Positions 15,280 to 23,730 of a DNA stretch of 64,000 nt are shown piece by piece. Numbering within the stretch: position 1 is the first letter of the stretch; each line of letters starts with the position of its first letter. Source of the DNA: Kribbella qitaiheensis (GTDB lineage: Bacteria > Actinomycetota > Actinomycetes > Propionibacteriales > Kribbellaceae); assembly GCF_014217565.1 (NCBI RefSeq), contig NZ_CP043661.1, forward strand, positions 4,402,001 to 4,466,000. The letters run 5' to 3'. Position numbers and translations under genes: made by a program. The notes beneath the pieces are model-generated. The model was not told the DNA's origin. It did no database searches and worked only from the letters and a program-made list of their open reading frames with translations.

Positions 15280-17409
15280 ATGGCTATGCCTCGTTTGGCC
15301 GCATTCCTGGCGGTCGCAACCGGTACGGCGCTCGCCGGAACCGGTCTGTCAGCCGCCGCACTCCAGTCCCCAGCCCTGTCCCCACCGCTGGCCGCTCCGG
15401 CGCTTCAGGCCGTCGGCGCCTCGCTGCCGTTCACCATCATCGAGGCGGAGAACTCCGCCACCAACGGCAGCAAGATCGGCCCGAGCTACGCGCAGGGCAC
15501 CCTCGCCGCCGAGGCCTCGAATCGGCAGGCGGTCACACTCAACGGCGGCCAGTACGTCGAGTTCACCGCGCCCGCCACGACCAACGCGATCAACGTCGCG
15601 TACTCCGTTCCGGATGGCCGGACCGGCACCCTGTCGGTCTACGTGAACGGCCAGAAGCTCTCGCAGTCCCTAGCGGTGACGGCGAAATACAGCTATGTCG
15701 ACACCGGCTGGATCGTCGGCTCACGAACGCACAAGCTCTACGACCATGCCCGCCTGCAACTCGGCCAGACGGTCAACGCGGGCGCGAAGATCAAGCTGCA
15801 GGTGGACGGCGAGAACACCGCCGGGCCGTACACGATCGACGACGTCGAGTTCGAGAATGTGGCCGGTGCGGCCGGCCAGCCTGGTGGCTCGATCTCGATC
15901 ACCGACCGCGGTGCGGACCCGAACGGCAACAACGACTCGACCGGCGCGATCCAGAGCGCGATCGACGGTGCCCGCGGTTCTGGTGGAACCGTGTGGATCC
16001 CGTCCGGCCGGTTCAAGGTCGGCGGCACGATCAATCCGGACGGCGTCACGATCCGCGGCGCCGGGCGCTGGTACTCGACCCTGCTGAGCAGTCACCTGAT
16101 CGACCGCCCGAACGGCGGCGGCAGCGTGAAGCTCTACGACTTCGCGGTGATCGGCGAGGTGACCGAGCGGCACGACGAGTCCCCCGACAACTTCGTCAAC
16201 GGCAGCCTCGGCCCGAACTCGATCGTCTCCGGTCTGTGGCTGCAGCACCTCAAGGTCGGGATGTGGCTGACCGGCAACAACGACAACCTGGTGGTCGAGA
16301 ACAACCGGTTCTACGACATGACCGCGGACGGCCTGAACCTGAACGGCACCGCGTACAACGTGCAGGTGCGGAACAACTTCCTCCGCAACCAGGGCGACGA
16401 CGCCCTCGCGATGTGGTCACTGCACGCGGCCAACCGGAACAGCACCTTCGCCAACAACACGATCGTGCAGCCGAACCTGGCCAACGGCATCGCGATCTAC
16501 GGCGGCACCGACCTGACCGTGCGGGACAACCTGGTGGCCGACACGAACGCGCTCGGTGGCGGCATCGCGATCTCGAACCAGTCGTTCGGTTCGCCGTTCT
16601 ACCCGCTCGCGGGCACCATCACGGTCTCCGGCAACACCTTGCTCCGGACCGGCGCGATGAACCCGAACTGGGGCCAGAACCACCCGCACGGTGCGATCCG
16701 GGTGGATGCGTACGACACCGCGATCAACGCGTCGGTCCGGTTCACCAACAACCGGTTGGTGGCCAGCCCCTGGTCGGCGTACCAGTTCGTCGACGACGGC
16801 GGCGCCGGGCGCGCAGTACAGAACGTGACTGTGGACGGTGGCTCGATCGAGGGTGCGGGCACCTTCGCCTTCCAGGCCGAGACGACCGGCTCCGCGTCGA
16901 TCAGCAACGTCGCCGCGAGTGGCGTCGGCCGGGCCGGCGTCTACAACTGCGCCTACCCGGGCGGCACGTTCGCCCTGAATCGCGGCAGCGGCAACAGCGG
17001 TTGGGATTCCACCTGGAGCGGCTGCAACTGGGTCGAGCCGGGCAGCGGTGGTGGTAGCGATCCCAACCCGCCGGCGGGGAACCTCGCGGCCGGACGACCG
17101 GCGACGGCGACCAGCTCAGTGCAGTCGTACGTCGCGGGGAACACCGTTGACGGGAATGCCAACAGCTACTGGGAGAGCGCCAACAACTCGTGGCCCCAGT
17201 CGCTCACCGTCGACCTCGGCAGCAGCCAGAGCGTCAAGCGACTGGTGCTGAAACTTCCCCGAGTTCGGCCTGGGGCGCGCGGACGCAGACCATCGCCGTA
17301 CTGGGTAGCACCGACGGGTCGTCGTACAGCCAGTTGGCGGGAGCCGCGGGGCGCAACTTCGATCCGGGCTCCGGCAACACCGCCACGATCACGCTCCCGG
17401 CCGCGGTGA
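15280..17409 (+). CDS. Secreted CBM6 / beta-helix / F5-8C carbohydrate-active protein (frameshifted end)
   Basis: A large exported protein. A signal peptide is visible from the ATG at 15280 (MAMPRLAAFLAVATGTALAG...), with a GAGGAAGG site upstream. Residues about 50-200 resemble a CBM6-like module (FTIIEAENSATNGSKIG). Residues 210-590 form a right-handed parallel beta-helix (ITDRGADPNGNNDSTGAIQ, repeated NN-V-x-N-N ladders such as DNLVVENNRFYDMT). From about 615 a discoidin/F5-8C module begins (AAGRPATATSSVQSYVAGNT). This frame runs out in the middle of that module because of a frameshift at 17257-17260; the displayed 17410 end is an artefact. It probably acts on a plant or microbial polysaccharide outside the cell. 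Confidence 0.8.
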   Translation: MAMPRLAAFLAVATGTALAGTGLSAAALQSPALSPPLAAPALQAVGASLPFTIIEAENSATNGSKIGPSYAQGTLAAEASNRQAVTLNGGQYVEFTAPATTNAINVAYSVPDGRTGTLSVYVNGQKLSQSLAVTAKYSYVDTGWIVGSRTHKLYDHARLQLGQTVNAGAKIKLQVDGENTAGPYTIDDVEFENVAGAAGQPGGSISITDRGADPNGNNDSTGAIQSAIDGARGSGGTVWIPSGRFKVGGTINPDGVTIRGAGRWYSTLLSSHLIDRPNGGGSVKLYDFAVIGEVTERHDESPDNFVNGSLGPNSIVSGLWLQHLKVGMWLTGNNDNLVVENNRFYDMTADGLNLNGTAYNVQVRNNFLRNQGDDALAMWSLHAANRNSTFANNTIVQPNLANGIAIYGGTDLTVRDNLVADTNALGGGIAISNQSFGSPFYPLAGTITVSGNTLLRTGAMNPNWGQNHPHGAIRVDAYDTAINASVRFTNNRLVASPWSAYQFVDDGGAGRAVQNVTVDGGSIEGAGTFAFQAETTGSASISNVAASGVGRAGVYNCAYPGGTFALNRGSGNSGWDSTWSGCNWVEPGSGGGSDPNPPAGNLAAGRPATATSSVQSYVAGNTVDGNANSYWESANNSWPQSLTVDLGSSQSVKRLVLKLPRVRPGARGRRPSPYWVAPTGRRTASWREPRGATSIRAPATPPRSRSRPR

Positions 17410-17495
17410 ACACGCGGTACGTCCGGCTCACCTTCACCGGCAACACAGGCTGGCCCGCGGGTCAGCTCTCGGAGTACGAGGTCTACAGCTCCTGA
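17261..17495 (+). pseudogene. Out-of-frame end of the F5-8C module
   Basis: In another frame the discoidin module continues from 17261 as PSSAWGARTQTIAVLGSTDG and ends LSEYEVYSS, which is a normal F5-8C finish. The break is at a run of four C (17257-17260) in the codons for LKLP. One extra C restores the full 2216-base gene. This is a real frameshift mutation, or a homopolymer error. Confidence 0.75.
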
Positions 17496-17503
17496 TCCCC
17501 GAT

Positions 17504-17540
17504 CGGAACGGCCGGGCCGCTGCCCGGTCCGGCCGTTCCG
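17504..17540 (+). terminator. Strong hairpin after the beta-helix gene
   Basis: CGGAACGGCCGG (17504-17515) and CCGGCCGTTCCG (17529-17540) are perfect complements around a GC-rich loop. There is no T-tract. Confidence 0.6.
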
Positions 17541-17682
17541 CTCGGCGGCGACACCACGCGGAGGGAGTCCCCCCGACCGACCCCACCTCTGCTCTACTGA
17601 ATCACCGGGGGTTCGCACGGGCGGGTGCGGACCTCCGGCCCGCGATCTGCCGGTAGCTCTTGACCTCTAGCTTGCTTGAGGT

Positions 17683-18417
17683 ATGAGGGTTGTCGGCATG
17701 ACTCCTCATTCTTCGACTCGTCCTGTTGCACTGATCACCGGCGCCTCTGCCGGGCTGGGGCTGGCGTTGGCCCATGGGCTGGCCGATCGCGGCTGGGCGT
17801 TGATCATCGACGCGCGCGGCGCGGATCTGCTGAAAGACGCCGCCGACGCGTTGGCCGACCGGACCGACGTGGTTCCGCTCGCCGGTGACGTGACCGATGC
17901 CGAACACCGGGCCGACCTGGTCGACGCCGTCGGCGAACTCGGCCGGCTCGACCTGCTGGTGAACAACGCGAGCTACCTCGGGCCCAGTCCGTTGCAGCCG
18001 TTGGCGGCGGCGGATCTCGACCAGCTTCGCCGCGTCTACGAGGTCGACGTGATCGCGCCGGTCGCGTTGACCCAGGCATTGATCCCGGAGCTGACCAGAG
18101 CTGCCGGCACCGTCATCAACATCAGCTCCGACGCCGCTGTGGAGGCGTACGAGGGCTGGGGCGGCTACGGCTCGGCCAAGGCGGCGCTGGATCACGCGAG
18201 TCGCGTGCTGGCCGCCGAGCACCTCGACATCGTCGTGTACGCGGTGGATCCAGGCGACCTCCGTACTGCGATGCACCAGGCCGCGTTCCCAGGCGAAGAC
18301 ATCTCGGACCGGCCCGAGCCGGCGACCGTAGTACCGGCCTTCCTGCAGTTGCTCGATTCCCGGCCGGCGAGCGGGCGGTACCGGGCAGCGGAGTTCGCGC
18401 CGGCGGTGGCCTCGTGA
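17683..18417 (+). CDS. Short-chain dehydrogenase/reductase (SDR)
   Basis: A classical SDR of 244 aa. The cofactor motif is TGASAGLGLALA (about residues 19-30), followed by GDVTD, NNASYLGPSP, the catalytic serine in NISSDAA and YGSAKAALD (YxxxK). It is probably NADP-dependent, since the second strand ends in IIDARGADLL, but this is not firm. Substrate unknown. Starts at ATG 17683 or 17698 are both possible. Its stop overlaps the next gene by 4 bases (GTGA), giving an SDR-QueA-like operon. Confidence 0.88.
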   Translation: MRVVGMTPHSSTRPVALITGASAGLGLALAHGLADRGWALIIDARGADLLKDAADALADRTDVVPLAGDVTDAEHRADLVDAVGELGRLDLLVNNASYLGPSPLQPLAAADLDQLRRVYEVDVIAPVALTQALIPELTRAAGTVINISSDAAVEAYEGWGGYGSAKAALDHASRVLAAEHLDIVVYAVDPGDLRTAMHQAAFPGEDISDRPEPATVVPAFLQLLDSRPASGRYRAAEFAPAVAS

Positions 18418-19451
18418 AAGTTCATCCACGGACGCGATTCACCTTGCCGGACGCGCTGAACGCGGCCGAACCGCCCGAGGCGCGCGGCCTGGCGAGGGAC
18501 CAGGTGAAGCTGCTGGTCGCGGAGGGGGCGGCCATCACGCACACGCGCTTCGACCGGCTCGGCGATCACTTGCGGGCCGGAGATCTCTTGCTGGTCAACA
18601 CCTCCGGCACGTTGCCGGCAGCCGTCGACGGCACCTGGATCACCGGCTCAGGTGTTGCTCCGGTGACCGTGCATTTCTCCACGGCGCTCGACGACGGCAC
18701 CTGGGTGGTGGAGCTGCGGAACGGCGATTCGCCCTTGTTCGGTGGGGCTTCCGGCGATCGCGTCGAGCTTCCGGAGGGTGTGCTCACTCTGCTGGCGCCG
18801 TACGAGGTCGACCAGAACCGCCTGTGGCGAGCGCGACCACCTGCCCCGGACGTGGTCGGCTACCTCGGTCGGCACGGGCGGCCGATCACCTACAAGTACG
18901 TCGGAAAGCGCTGGCCGCTCGCGCTCTATCAGACCGTGTTCGCCCGCGAGCCGGGAAGCGCGGAGATGCCCAGCGCAGCAAGGCCGTTCAGCTTCGAGTT
19001 GGTGAGTCACCTCGCCGCGGCCGGCGTACTGATCGCGCCGATCCTCTTGCACTGCGGCGTTTCCTCGCAGGAGAGTCACGAGCCGCCGCTGCCCGAGCGG
19101 TACGACGTACCGGAGCACACCGCTCGCCTGGTGAACTGGGTAAAGGCGAACGGCGGTCGCGTGATCGCTGTCGGAACCACGGCCGTGCGGGCGATCGAGT
19201 CGGCCGCCCGCACGGACGGCTCGGTCGCTGCTGCCAGTGGCTGGACCGACCTGGTGCTAGGCCCGGACCACCCGGCCCGGGTGGTCGACGGTCTCGTCAC
19301 CGGCATGCACGCCCCGGAGGCGTCGCACCTGCTGTTGCTGGAGTCAGTTGTCGGTGGTGAGGTCGTCCAGCTCGCCTACGACGCCGCCCTCGAACGCAGC
19401 TACCTCTGGCACGAGTTCGGCGACGTCTCCCTGCTGCTTCGCGACCGGTAG
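18414..19451 (+). CDS. QueA-like S-adenosylmethionine:tRNA ribosyltransferase-isomerase family protein
   Basis: A 345-aa QueA-fold protein. Family hallmarks are LLLVNTSGTLPAAV (about 56-69), GRHGRPITYKYV, YQTVFAREPGSAEMPSAARPF (about 172-192, the QTVYA..PGSVAAPTAGLHF equivalent), and a conserved H-C-G, VGTTAVRAIES. QueA normally makes epoxyqueuosine in tRNA from preQ1-tRNA and SAM. This version differs from canonical QueA in several core motifs (for example SAARPFSFE in place of TAGLHFT). No other queuosine genes are seen nearby. It may act on another substrate. Start GTG 18414 overlaps the SDR stop. Confidence 0.8.
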   Translation: MKVHPRTRFTLPDALNAAEPPEARGLARDQVKLLVAEGAAITHTRFDRLGDHLRAGDLLLVNTSGTLPAAVDGTWITGSGVAPVTVHFSTALDDGTWVVELRNGDSPLFGGASGDRVELPEGVLTLLAPYEVDQNRLWRARPPAPDVVGYLGRHGRPITYKYVGKRWPLALYQTVFAREPGSAEMPSAARPFSFELVSHLAAAGVLIAPILLHCGVSSQESHEPPLPERYDVPEHTARLVNWVKANGGRVIAVGTTAVRAIESAARTDGSVAAASGWTDLVLGPDHPARVVDGLVTGMHAPEASHLLLLESVVGGEVVQLAYDAALERSYLWHEFGDVSLLLRDR

Positions 19452-19719
19452 CTCGGTGGGCGGCCCTTCGTTGCCGGGGCGGGCTCGTTTGTCCACCGCG
19501 CGCGGGCTCACCGCAGCCACCACCTGGCAACTGCTGGGGTCAGGGCACAGCTCAGGGCATGCGTCATTGCGAGTCCTTCACCTGTCGGTCCCCCGTCGGG
19601 ACGTCACCGGGTTTGACGAATCAACAGTGCCCAACGTCATGCATCGGTGCGGAACTGAAGCCGTATTGTGGCCTAGGCCCGAATAGTTCAACCCTTGATG
19701 GTCAACGCGCAAGGGACTT

Positions 19720-20508
19720 TCAGCCGGCGGAGATCCAGCTCCAGGTGGCCGGCAGGGCCTCGTCGAGGGGCGGCAGGTCGGGATGCCACTTCAGCTCCCA
19801 CTCGAGGGAGAGCCAATAGTCGGTGTCGCCCAAAGCCTGCAGGAGCCGGCCGATCGGGTAGTCGCCGGTGCCGATCGAGACCGGTTTGTAGTCCTGGGTG
19901 GAGTCGCTGTCCTTGATCTGGACGAAGTCGATCCACGGCCTGAGCAGGTCGAGAGCCTGGGCCGGGGTCTCGCCATGGCTCCAGGTGTGGGCGCTGTCCC
20001 AGATCACCTTCGCGTTGTGGCCGGGCGTCTCGGTGTCGAGCAGCCTGCACAACGCGGCCATCCTGCTGCCGGCCGAGTGCGAGTCGTGCGTCTCCAGGAA
20101 GATGTGCACGTCCTTGGCTGCGGTGGTGACCCGATCGAGGGCCCGGTACTCGCCGGGGGTCGGGCCCTCCGCAGTACCGGCCGGGTCGGCACCGGCCGGA
20201 TCGTCGCCCGGGAAGACGCGGACGCCGCGGGCGCCCAGGTCGGCGGCGAGTTCGAGATGCGCATCGAGGGGTTGCTCCTCGACCGCGCAGAGCCGCACGT
20301 AGCTGTTGATCGCGAGGATCTCCAGCCCGGCGTCCTCGATCCGGGACCGGAGTGTCCGACGCTCGGCCGCGGTCAGGCCGACGTGGGTGAACTCGTCGTC
20401 CGCGGCCCGGAGTTCGAGGCCGCCAATATTGTTGCCTTTGGCAAGCTCAAGGACCCGGTCGAGCGGTGCGCCCGCACACCCGAGGGTGGAGAAGGCGAGG
20501 TCGGTCAT
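19720..20508 (-). CDS. Sugar phosphate isomerase/epimerase (TIM barrel)
   Basis: A 262-aa AP-endonuclease-2-type TIM barrel. Visible family features are the N-terminal AFSTLGCAGAPLDRVLELA, the metal-site FLETHDSH (about residue 135), IWDSAHTW (about 170), VQIKDSD (about 192) and the last acidic residue in LSLEWELKWHP. These give the E-D-H-E metal ligand set of IolE/xylose-isomerase-like proteins. Substrate unknown. The start overlaps the stop of the upstream DUF4328 gene by 4 bases (ATGA), so the two are translationally coupled. Confidence 0.85.
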   Translation of the reverse strand: MTDLAFSTLGCAGAPLDRVLELAKGNNIGGLELRAADDEFTHVGLTAAERRTLRSRIEDAGLEILAINSYVRLCAVEEQPLDAHLELAADLGARGVRVFPGDDPAGADPAGTAEGPTPGEYRALDRVTTAAKDVHIFLETHDSHSAGSRMAALCRLLDTETPGHNAKVIWDSAHTWSHGETPAQALDLLRPWIDFVQIKDSDSTQDYKPVSIGTGDYPIGRLLQALGDTDYWLSLEWELKWHPDLPPLDEALPATWSWISAG

Positions 20509-22484
20509 ACCCAGCGTCGGCGGGGGACGGTGCGGGGAGCGGTGTTCTCGGCGTCGTCCGCGGCCGGCGGCTCGGCCGGCTCGTAGGAGTACGGCGTCTG
20601 CTGCTGGTACTCGGTAGCGGGCTGCTCCGGCGTGTAGGTGCTATCCGGAGCGGTGTACGACTCGGGGGTGTAGTTCGGGCTGTACGACGAGTCGTAGCTC
20701 TCGGTGCCGTACTCCGTGCTGCCGTAGGAATTCTGCGAGTACGAGTCGTACGACGGGCTGTAGCCATCGTACGTCGGCTCGACGGGCGCAGCCGGCGTGT
20801 AGGAGTCGTACGCCGGGTAGGTCGGCTCCGGAGCGGTGTAGGTGGTCTCTGCCGGTGCCGGGTAGTCGTAGGACGTGTAGTCGGTGCTGTACGACGAGGA
20901 CTCGTAGCTCGAGGAGGCGGCCGGGGCTTCGTACGCGTTGTACGTCGTCTCGGGCGTGTAAGCGGGCTCCGGGGTGTAGCTGGTCTCCGGCGTGTAAGCA
21001 GGCTCCGGCGTGTACGACGGCTCAGGCCCGTACGACGGGACGGTCGGCAGCGGCTTCGACGGGGTCAGGTAGTCGTCGTCCTGGCCGAGACCGATGGTCG
21101 AAGGGCTGTCCACCGCCACCCGAGCGGCCCGGCGACCGGCGCGCGCAACAGGCGCGGGCGCGGGCTCCGGCTCGGGAGCGGCGATCGGCTCCGACGGCGG
21201 CAGGTAGTCGGAGGCCGAGGTCTCGTAGGAGTACGGCTCGGAGTACGAGGTGGACCAGGACGGCTCGCTGATCTCGTACGACGTCGAGGCGTACGAGGTG
21301 TCCACCAGGGACAGCGGCGGCGGTGCGACCGTCTCGGCCTGCCAGCTCGGCAGCGGGGCCGACAGCAGGTCGTCGTTCGAGGTGGTCGAGTACTGGCCGG
21401 CAGGGCTCGCCCAGCTCGGGCTCTCCACACCGGCCGCGGTCGGCTGGTACGACGGGGTGGCTTCCTCGACCGGGCTGGTCAGCGTGCCGGTGTCGTCGCC
21501 CCACGACTCGACCGGGCGGTAGTGCGGATTCGCGGGAGCCTGCTGCTGCCAGCTCTCGGCGACCGGGGCGAACGGGCTCCACTGCGGAGGAGCTTCCTCG
21601 GCGCCACCGCCGGCCAGCTGCATGACCGGCTCGGGCTGACGCTCCAGGCGCAGGGTGGGTGCGACCGCGATCGGCTCGCTGATCGCCATCTGCTCCGAGG
21701 TGTCGTCGTCGGCGTACGTCGGGACGGCGGTCAGCTTCGGCTCGCGCTGGTCCCACCACGGCACCCACTCGCGGCTGGTCTGCATGCTGTTGATCTTGCG
21801 GATCACGAAGGTGGCGGCGACCGCGGAGGCGACGGTCAGGATCAGCGACGCCGTACCGGCCAGCGCGATGCCGCGGAGCGAGCCGACGGTGGCGTCCATC
21901 CACATCAGGAGGCGGCGGATCACCACGTCGAACGCGAGTGCGCCGACCCAGGTGCACCACCACACCTTGGTGAGGAGGGGCTTCCTGAGCCGGCGCAGGT
22001 CGTCGGCGTACACGGGCGTCGCCGGATCGCTGGCCAGCCAGACGTCGTCGACGATCTGCTTGGGGTAGAACAGGTTCGGTCCGGGGCAGAACCAGCTCGC
22101 CAGCACCCAGCCGTGGCTGCGCCGGTGGTCGGCCTGGCAGAGCACCTCGGAGTTGACCCGCGCGCGCCAGAGCCAGATCACGAAGACCACGGCGGCGGCG
22201 ACGGAGATGAGCACGTTCGGGTACGCGGTGATCTTGGCGATCGCGTCGGCGCGGTTCAGGTCCGCGTCATCGACGTTGGGGCCGCCACCCAAGTAGGTGT
22301 GAACCACCCCGTAGGTGTTCCAGTCGGACCAGGTCGAGAGCAGATGGGTCACTGTCGAAGCGCCGAGCAGACCGACGGCGATCTTGCCGACCTTGTCGAC
22401 CTGCTGGAACTCTTCGGCGGCGTGCGGTTGCCACACTTGGGGCTCTTCGGCAGCGGACAGCGCTGCTGGTTGCGGGTGGCTCAC
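20505..22484 (-). CDS. DUF4328 protein with long Tyr/Ser/Pro-rich tail (paralogue 2)
   Basis: A 659-aa protein started at GTG 22484 (VSHPQPAALSAAEEPQ). Residues about 28-260 hold a DUF4328 domain with several membrane segments and the shared motif SWFCPGPNLFYPKQIVDDV. From about 270 to the end the sequence is disordered. The last 180 residues are extraordinary, with about 30 tyrosines in 158 residues arranged as SYTPEPAYTPET-type repeats and later SYDSYSQNSYGS. A GRRAARVAVDS basic patch lies in between. Such tails can be phosphorylated, bind weakly to each other, or phase-separate. No enzyme motif is seen. The stop overlaps the downstream isomerase. Confidence 0.8.
   Translation of the reverse strand: MSHPQPAALSAAEEPQVWQPHAAEEFQQVDKVGKIAVGLLGASTVTHLLSTWSDWNTYGVVHTYLGGGPNVDDADLNRADAIAKITAYPNVLISVAAAVVFVIWLWRARVNSEVLCQADHRRSHGWVLASWFCPGPNLFYPKQIVDDVWLASDPATPVYADDLRRLRKPLLTKVWWCTWVGALAFDVVIRRLLMWMDATVGSLRGIALAGTASLILTVASAVAATFVIRKINSMQTSREWVPWWDQREPKLTAVPTYADDDTSEQMAISEPIAVAPTLRLERQPEPVMQLAGGGAEEAPPQWSPFAPVAESWQQQAPANPHYRPVESWGDDTGTLTSPVEEATPSYQPTAAGVESPSWASPAGQYSTTSNDDLLSAPLPSWQAETVAPPPLSLVDTSYASTSYEISEPSWSTSYSEPYSYETSASDYLPPSEPIAAPEPEPAPAPVARAGRRAARVAVDSPSTIGLGQDDDYLTPSKPLPTVPSYGPEPSYTPEPAYTPETSYTPEPAYTPETTYNAYEAPAASSSYESSSYSTDYTSYDYPAPAETTYTAPEPTYPAYDSYTPAAPVEPTYDGYSPSYDSYSQNSYGSTEYGTESYDSSYSPNYTPESYTAPDSTYTPEQPATEYQQQTPYSYEPAEPPAADDAENTAPRTVPRRRWV
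20953..21024 (-). repeat. Four tandem 18-bp units in the DUF4328 tail
   Basis: The units 20953-20970, 20971-20988, 20989-21006 and 21007-21024 are near copies; each encodes six residues of the type PEPAYT or PETSYT. They mark an expanding coding repeat. Confidence 0.75.
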
Positions 22485-22703
22485 GTCTCGCGTCCCTCGC
22501 GTTGCTGGAACTCCGTCTGTTCGGCGTCTCGATCGAATCCTGCCCCCGCGTGACCGAGCCACATTGATACCACGAAGTAAGTACCCGTGTGGAGTCGGTG
22601 TCAGCACGGAGGGTATCGACTTAACGAGTTCTTTTCGTAGGCCCATCACGACATGTAACGAGCGATTGAACGGTCCGTGACGATCTGTTTGCGGCCGCGG
22701 CCT

Positions 22704-23501
22704 TCAGCGAGCGGACGATCCGAACGGCGGTTGAGCCTGGTCGGCGGCCCACCAGGGCGTCCACGGACGCCGGATCTGGAGCTCGTTGACGCGCTGGATC
22801 AGCACCATCACGAGGACGGCAGCGGCGGTCGTGGCGACAGCCGAGATGCTGGACAGTACTGCGTTCGTCCGTAGCCCGCCGAGCTCTGCGGCGCCGTCCA
22901 GCGTGCTGCGCTGCGCCACGTTGCCGAGCACCAGCCCGATCACCCAGGTGATCCACCAGGCCCAGACCAGCCGGGTGCCGGGGATACCGCGCAGGAGGTT
23001 GGTCTGCGGCGGTGTCCGCGGATCGCTGGCCGCGACGATGTCGTCGACCACCCATTTCGGGTACCAGAGGTTCACCACCGGACAGATCCAGCTGCCCAGC
23101 ACCCAGCCCCTGGTCAGCCGGTGCTCCCCGCGGCAGAACATCTCCGCGTTCCAGCGCACCCGCCAGAGCCAGACGATGAACACCACCGCCGCCGCGAACA
23201 GCGCCAGCGCGGAGACGATGCCCGACGAGCCGGAGATCAGATCGGCCTGGGCGAGTTTCCCGTCGTCGTCCGGAAACGCCTTCAGAGCGCCGTACGAGTG
23301 CCAGTCGGACCAAGCCGACGCCCAGCTCGCGACCGTGTCGACGCCGATCAGGATCGAGGCACTGAGGCCCATTGCCTGCTCGGAGGTGAACCAGCGATCC
23401 AGCGGTGGCGGCTTCGGCGCCTGCTGTGCGCCCGCCGGCACACGCTCGGAGTACGCCGGTACGCCGTACGGGTTCGGCTCGTAGGCCGACGGACCGGTCA
23501 C
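22704..23501 (-). CDS. DUF4328 domain membrane protein (paralogue 3)
   Basis: A 265-aa protein, the shortest of three DUF4328 proteins in the window. GTG 23501 is chosen because GAGGGG lies 5 bases before it. A short Pro-rich N-terminus (AYEPNPYGVPAYSERVP) precedes membrane segments at roughly 42-62, 93-115, 175-195 and 215-238, and the shared SWICPVVNLWYPKWVVDDI motif. The C-terminus ends in RPWTPWWAADQ, similar to REWVPWWDQ in paralogue 2. Paralogues 2 and 3 are adjacent, same strand, 219 bases apart, and look like a tandem duplication. Confidence 0.85.
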   Translation of the reverse strand: MTGPSAYEPNPYGVPAYSERVPAGAQQAPKPPPLDRWFTSEQAMGLSASILIGVDTVASWASAWSDWHSYGALKAFPDDDGKLAQADLISGSSGIVSALALFAAAVVFIVWLWRVRWNAEMFCRGEHRLTRGWVLGSWICPVVNLWYPKWVVDDIVAASDPRTPPQTNLLRGIPGTRLVWAWWITWVIGLVLGNVAQRSTLDGAAELGGLRTNAVLSSISAVATTAAAVLVMVLIQRVNELQIRRPWTPWWAADQAQPPFGSSAR

Positions 23502-23730
23502 GTGCACCCCTCGTCGCCAGGCCCGGCGCCAGGGATGAAGCGACCGGACGATATCCGCCGTTGTACGGCGGGGAAACAGGAATAGCACAACCGGGCGTAA
23601 TCGGGCGAGAACCATGCGTGTTGATGGCGCGCCGCCTGGTCGGGGAAGAACTGTGCCCCGTGCTGCGACCGGTGAAAACTGTCGGTGCCGAGGGGCAGAA
23701 TCGGGGGTGTCGAGGCAGAGAGGACGACCC

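Noticed and set aside
15024..17057. A 677-residue open frame on the plus strand over the beta-helix gene
   Set aside because: Out-of-frame shadow; the protein is Arg/Pro-rich with no domain, while the 15280 frame has a signal peptide and modules.
17257..17260. Programmed frameshifting at the C4 run
   Set aside because: No slippery heptamer, no stimulatory structure and no known example in F5-8C modules; decay or error is simpler.
20953..21024. Tandem units considered as a CRISPR array
   Set aside because: Units are 18 bp, directly adjacent without spacers, and encode a protein repeat.
20466..22553. A 695-residue plus-strand frame opposite DUF4328 paralogue 2
   Set aside because: Shadow of the Tyr-rich tail; its Val/Gly/Arg repeats come from complementing TAC codons.
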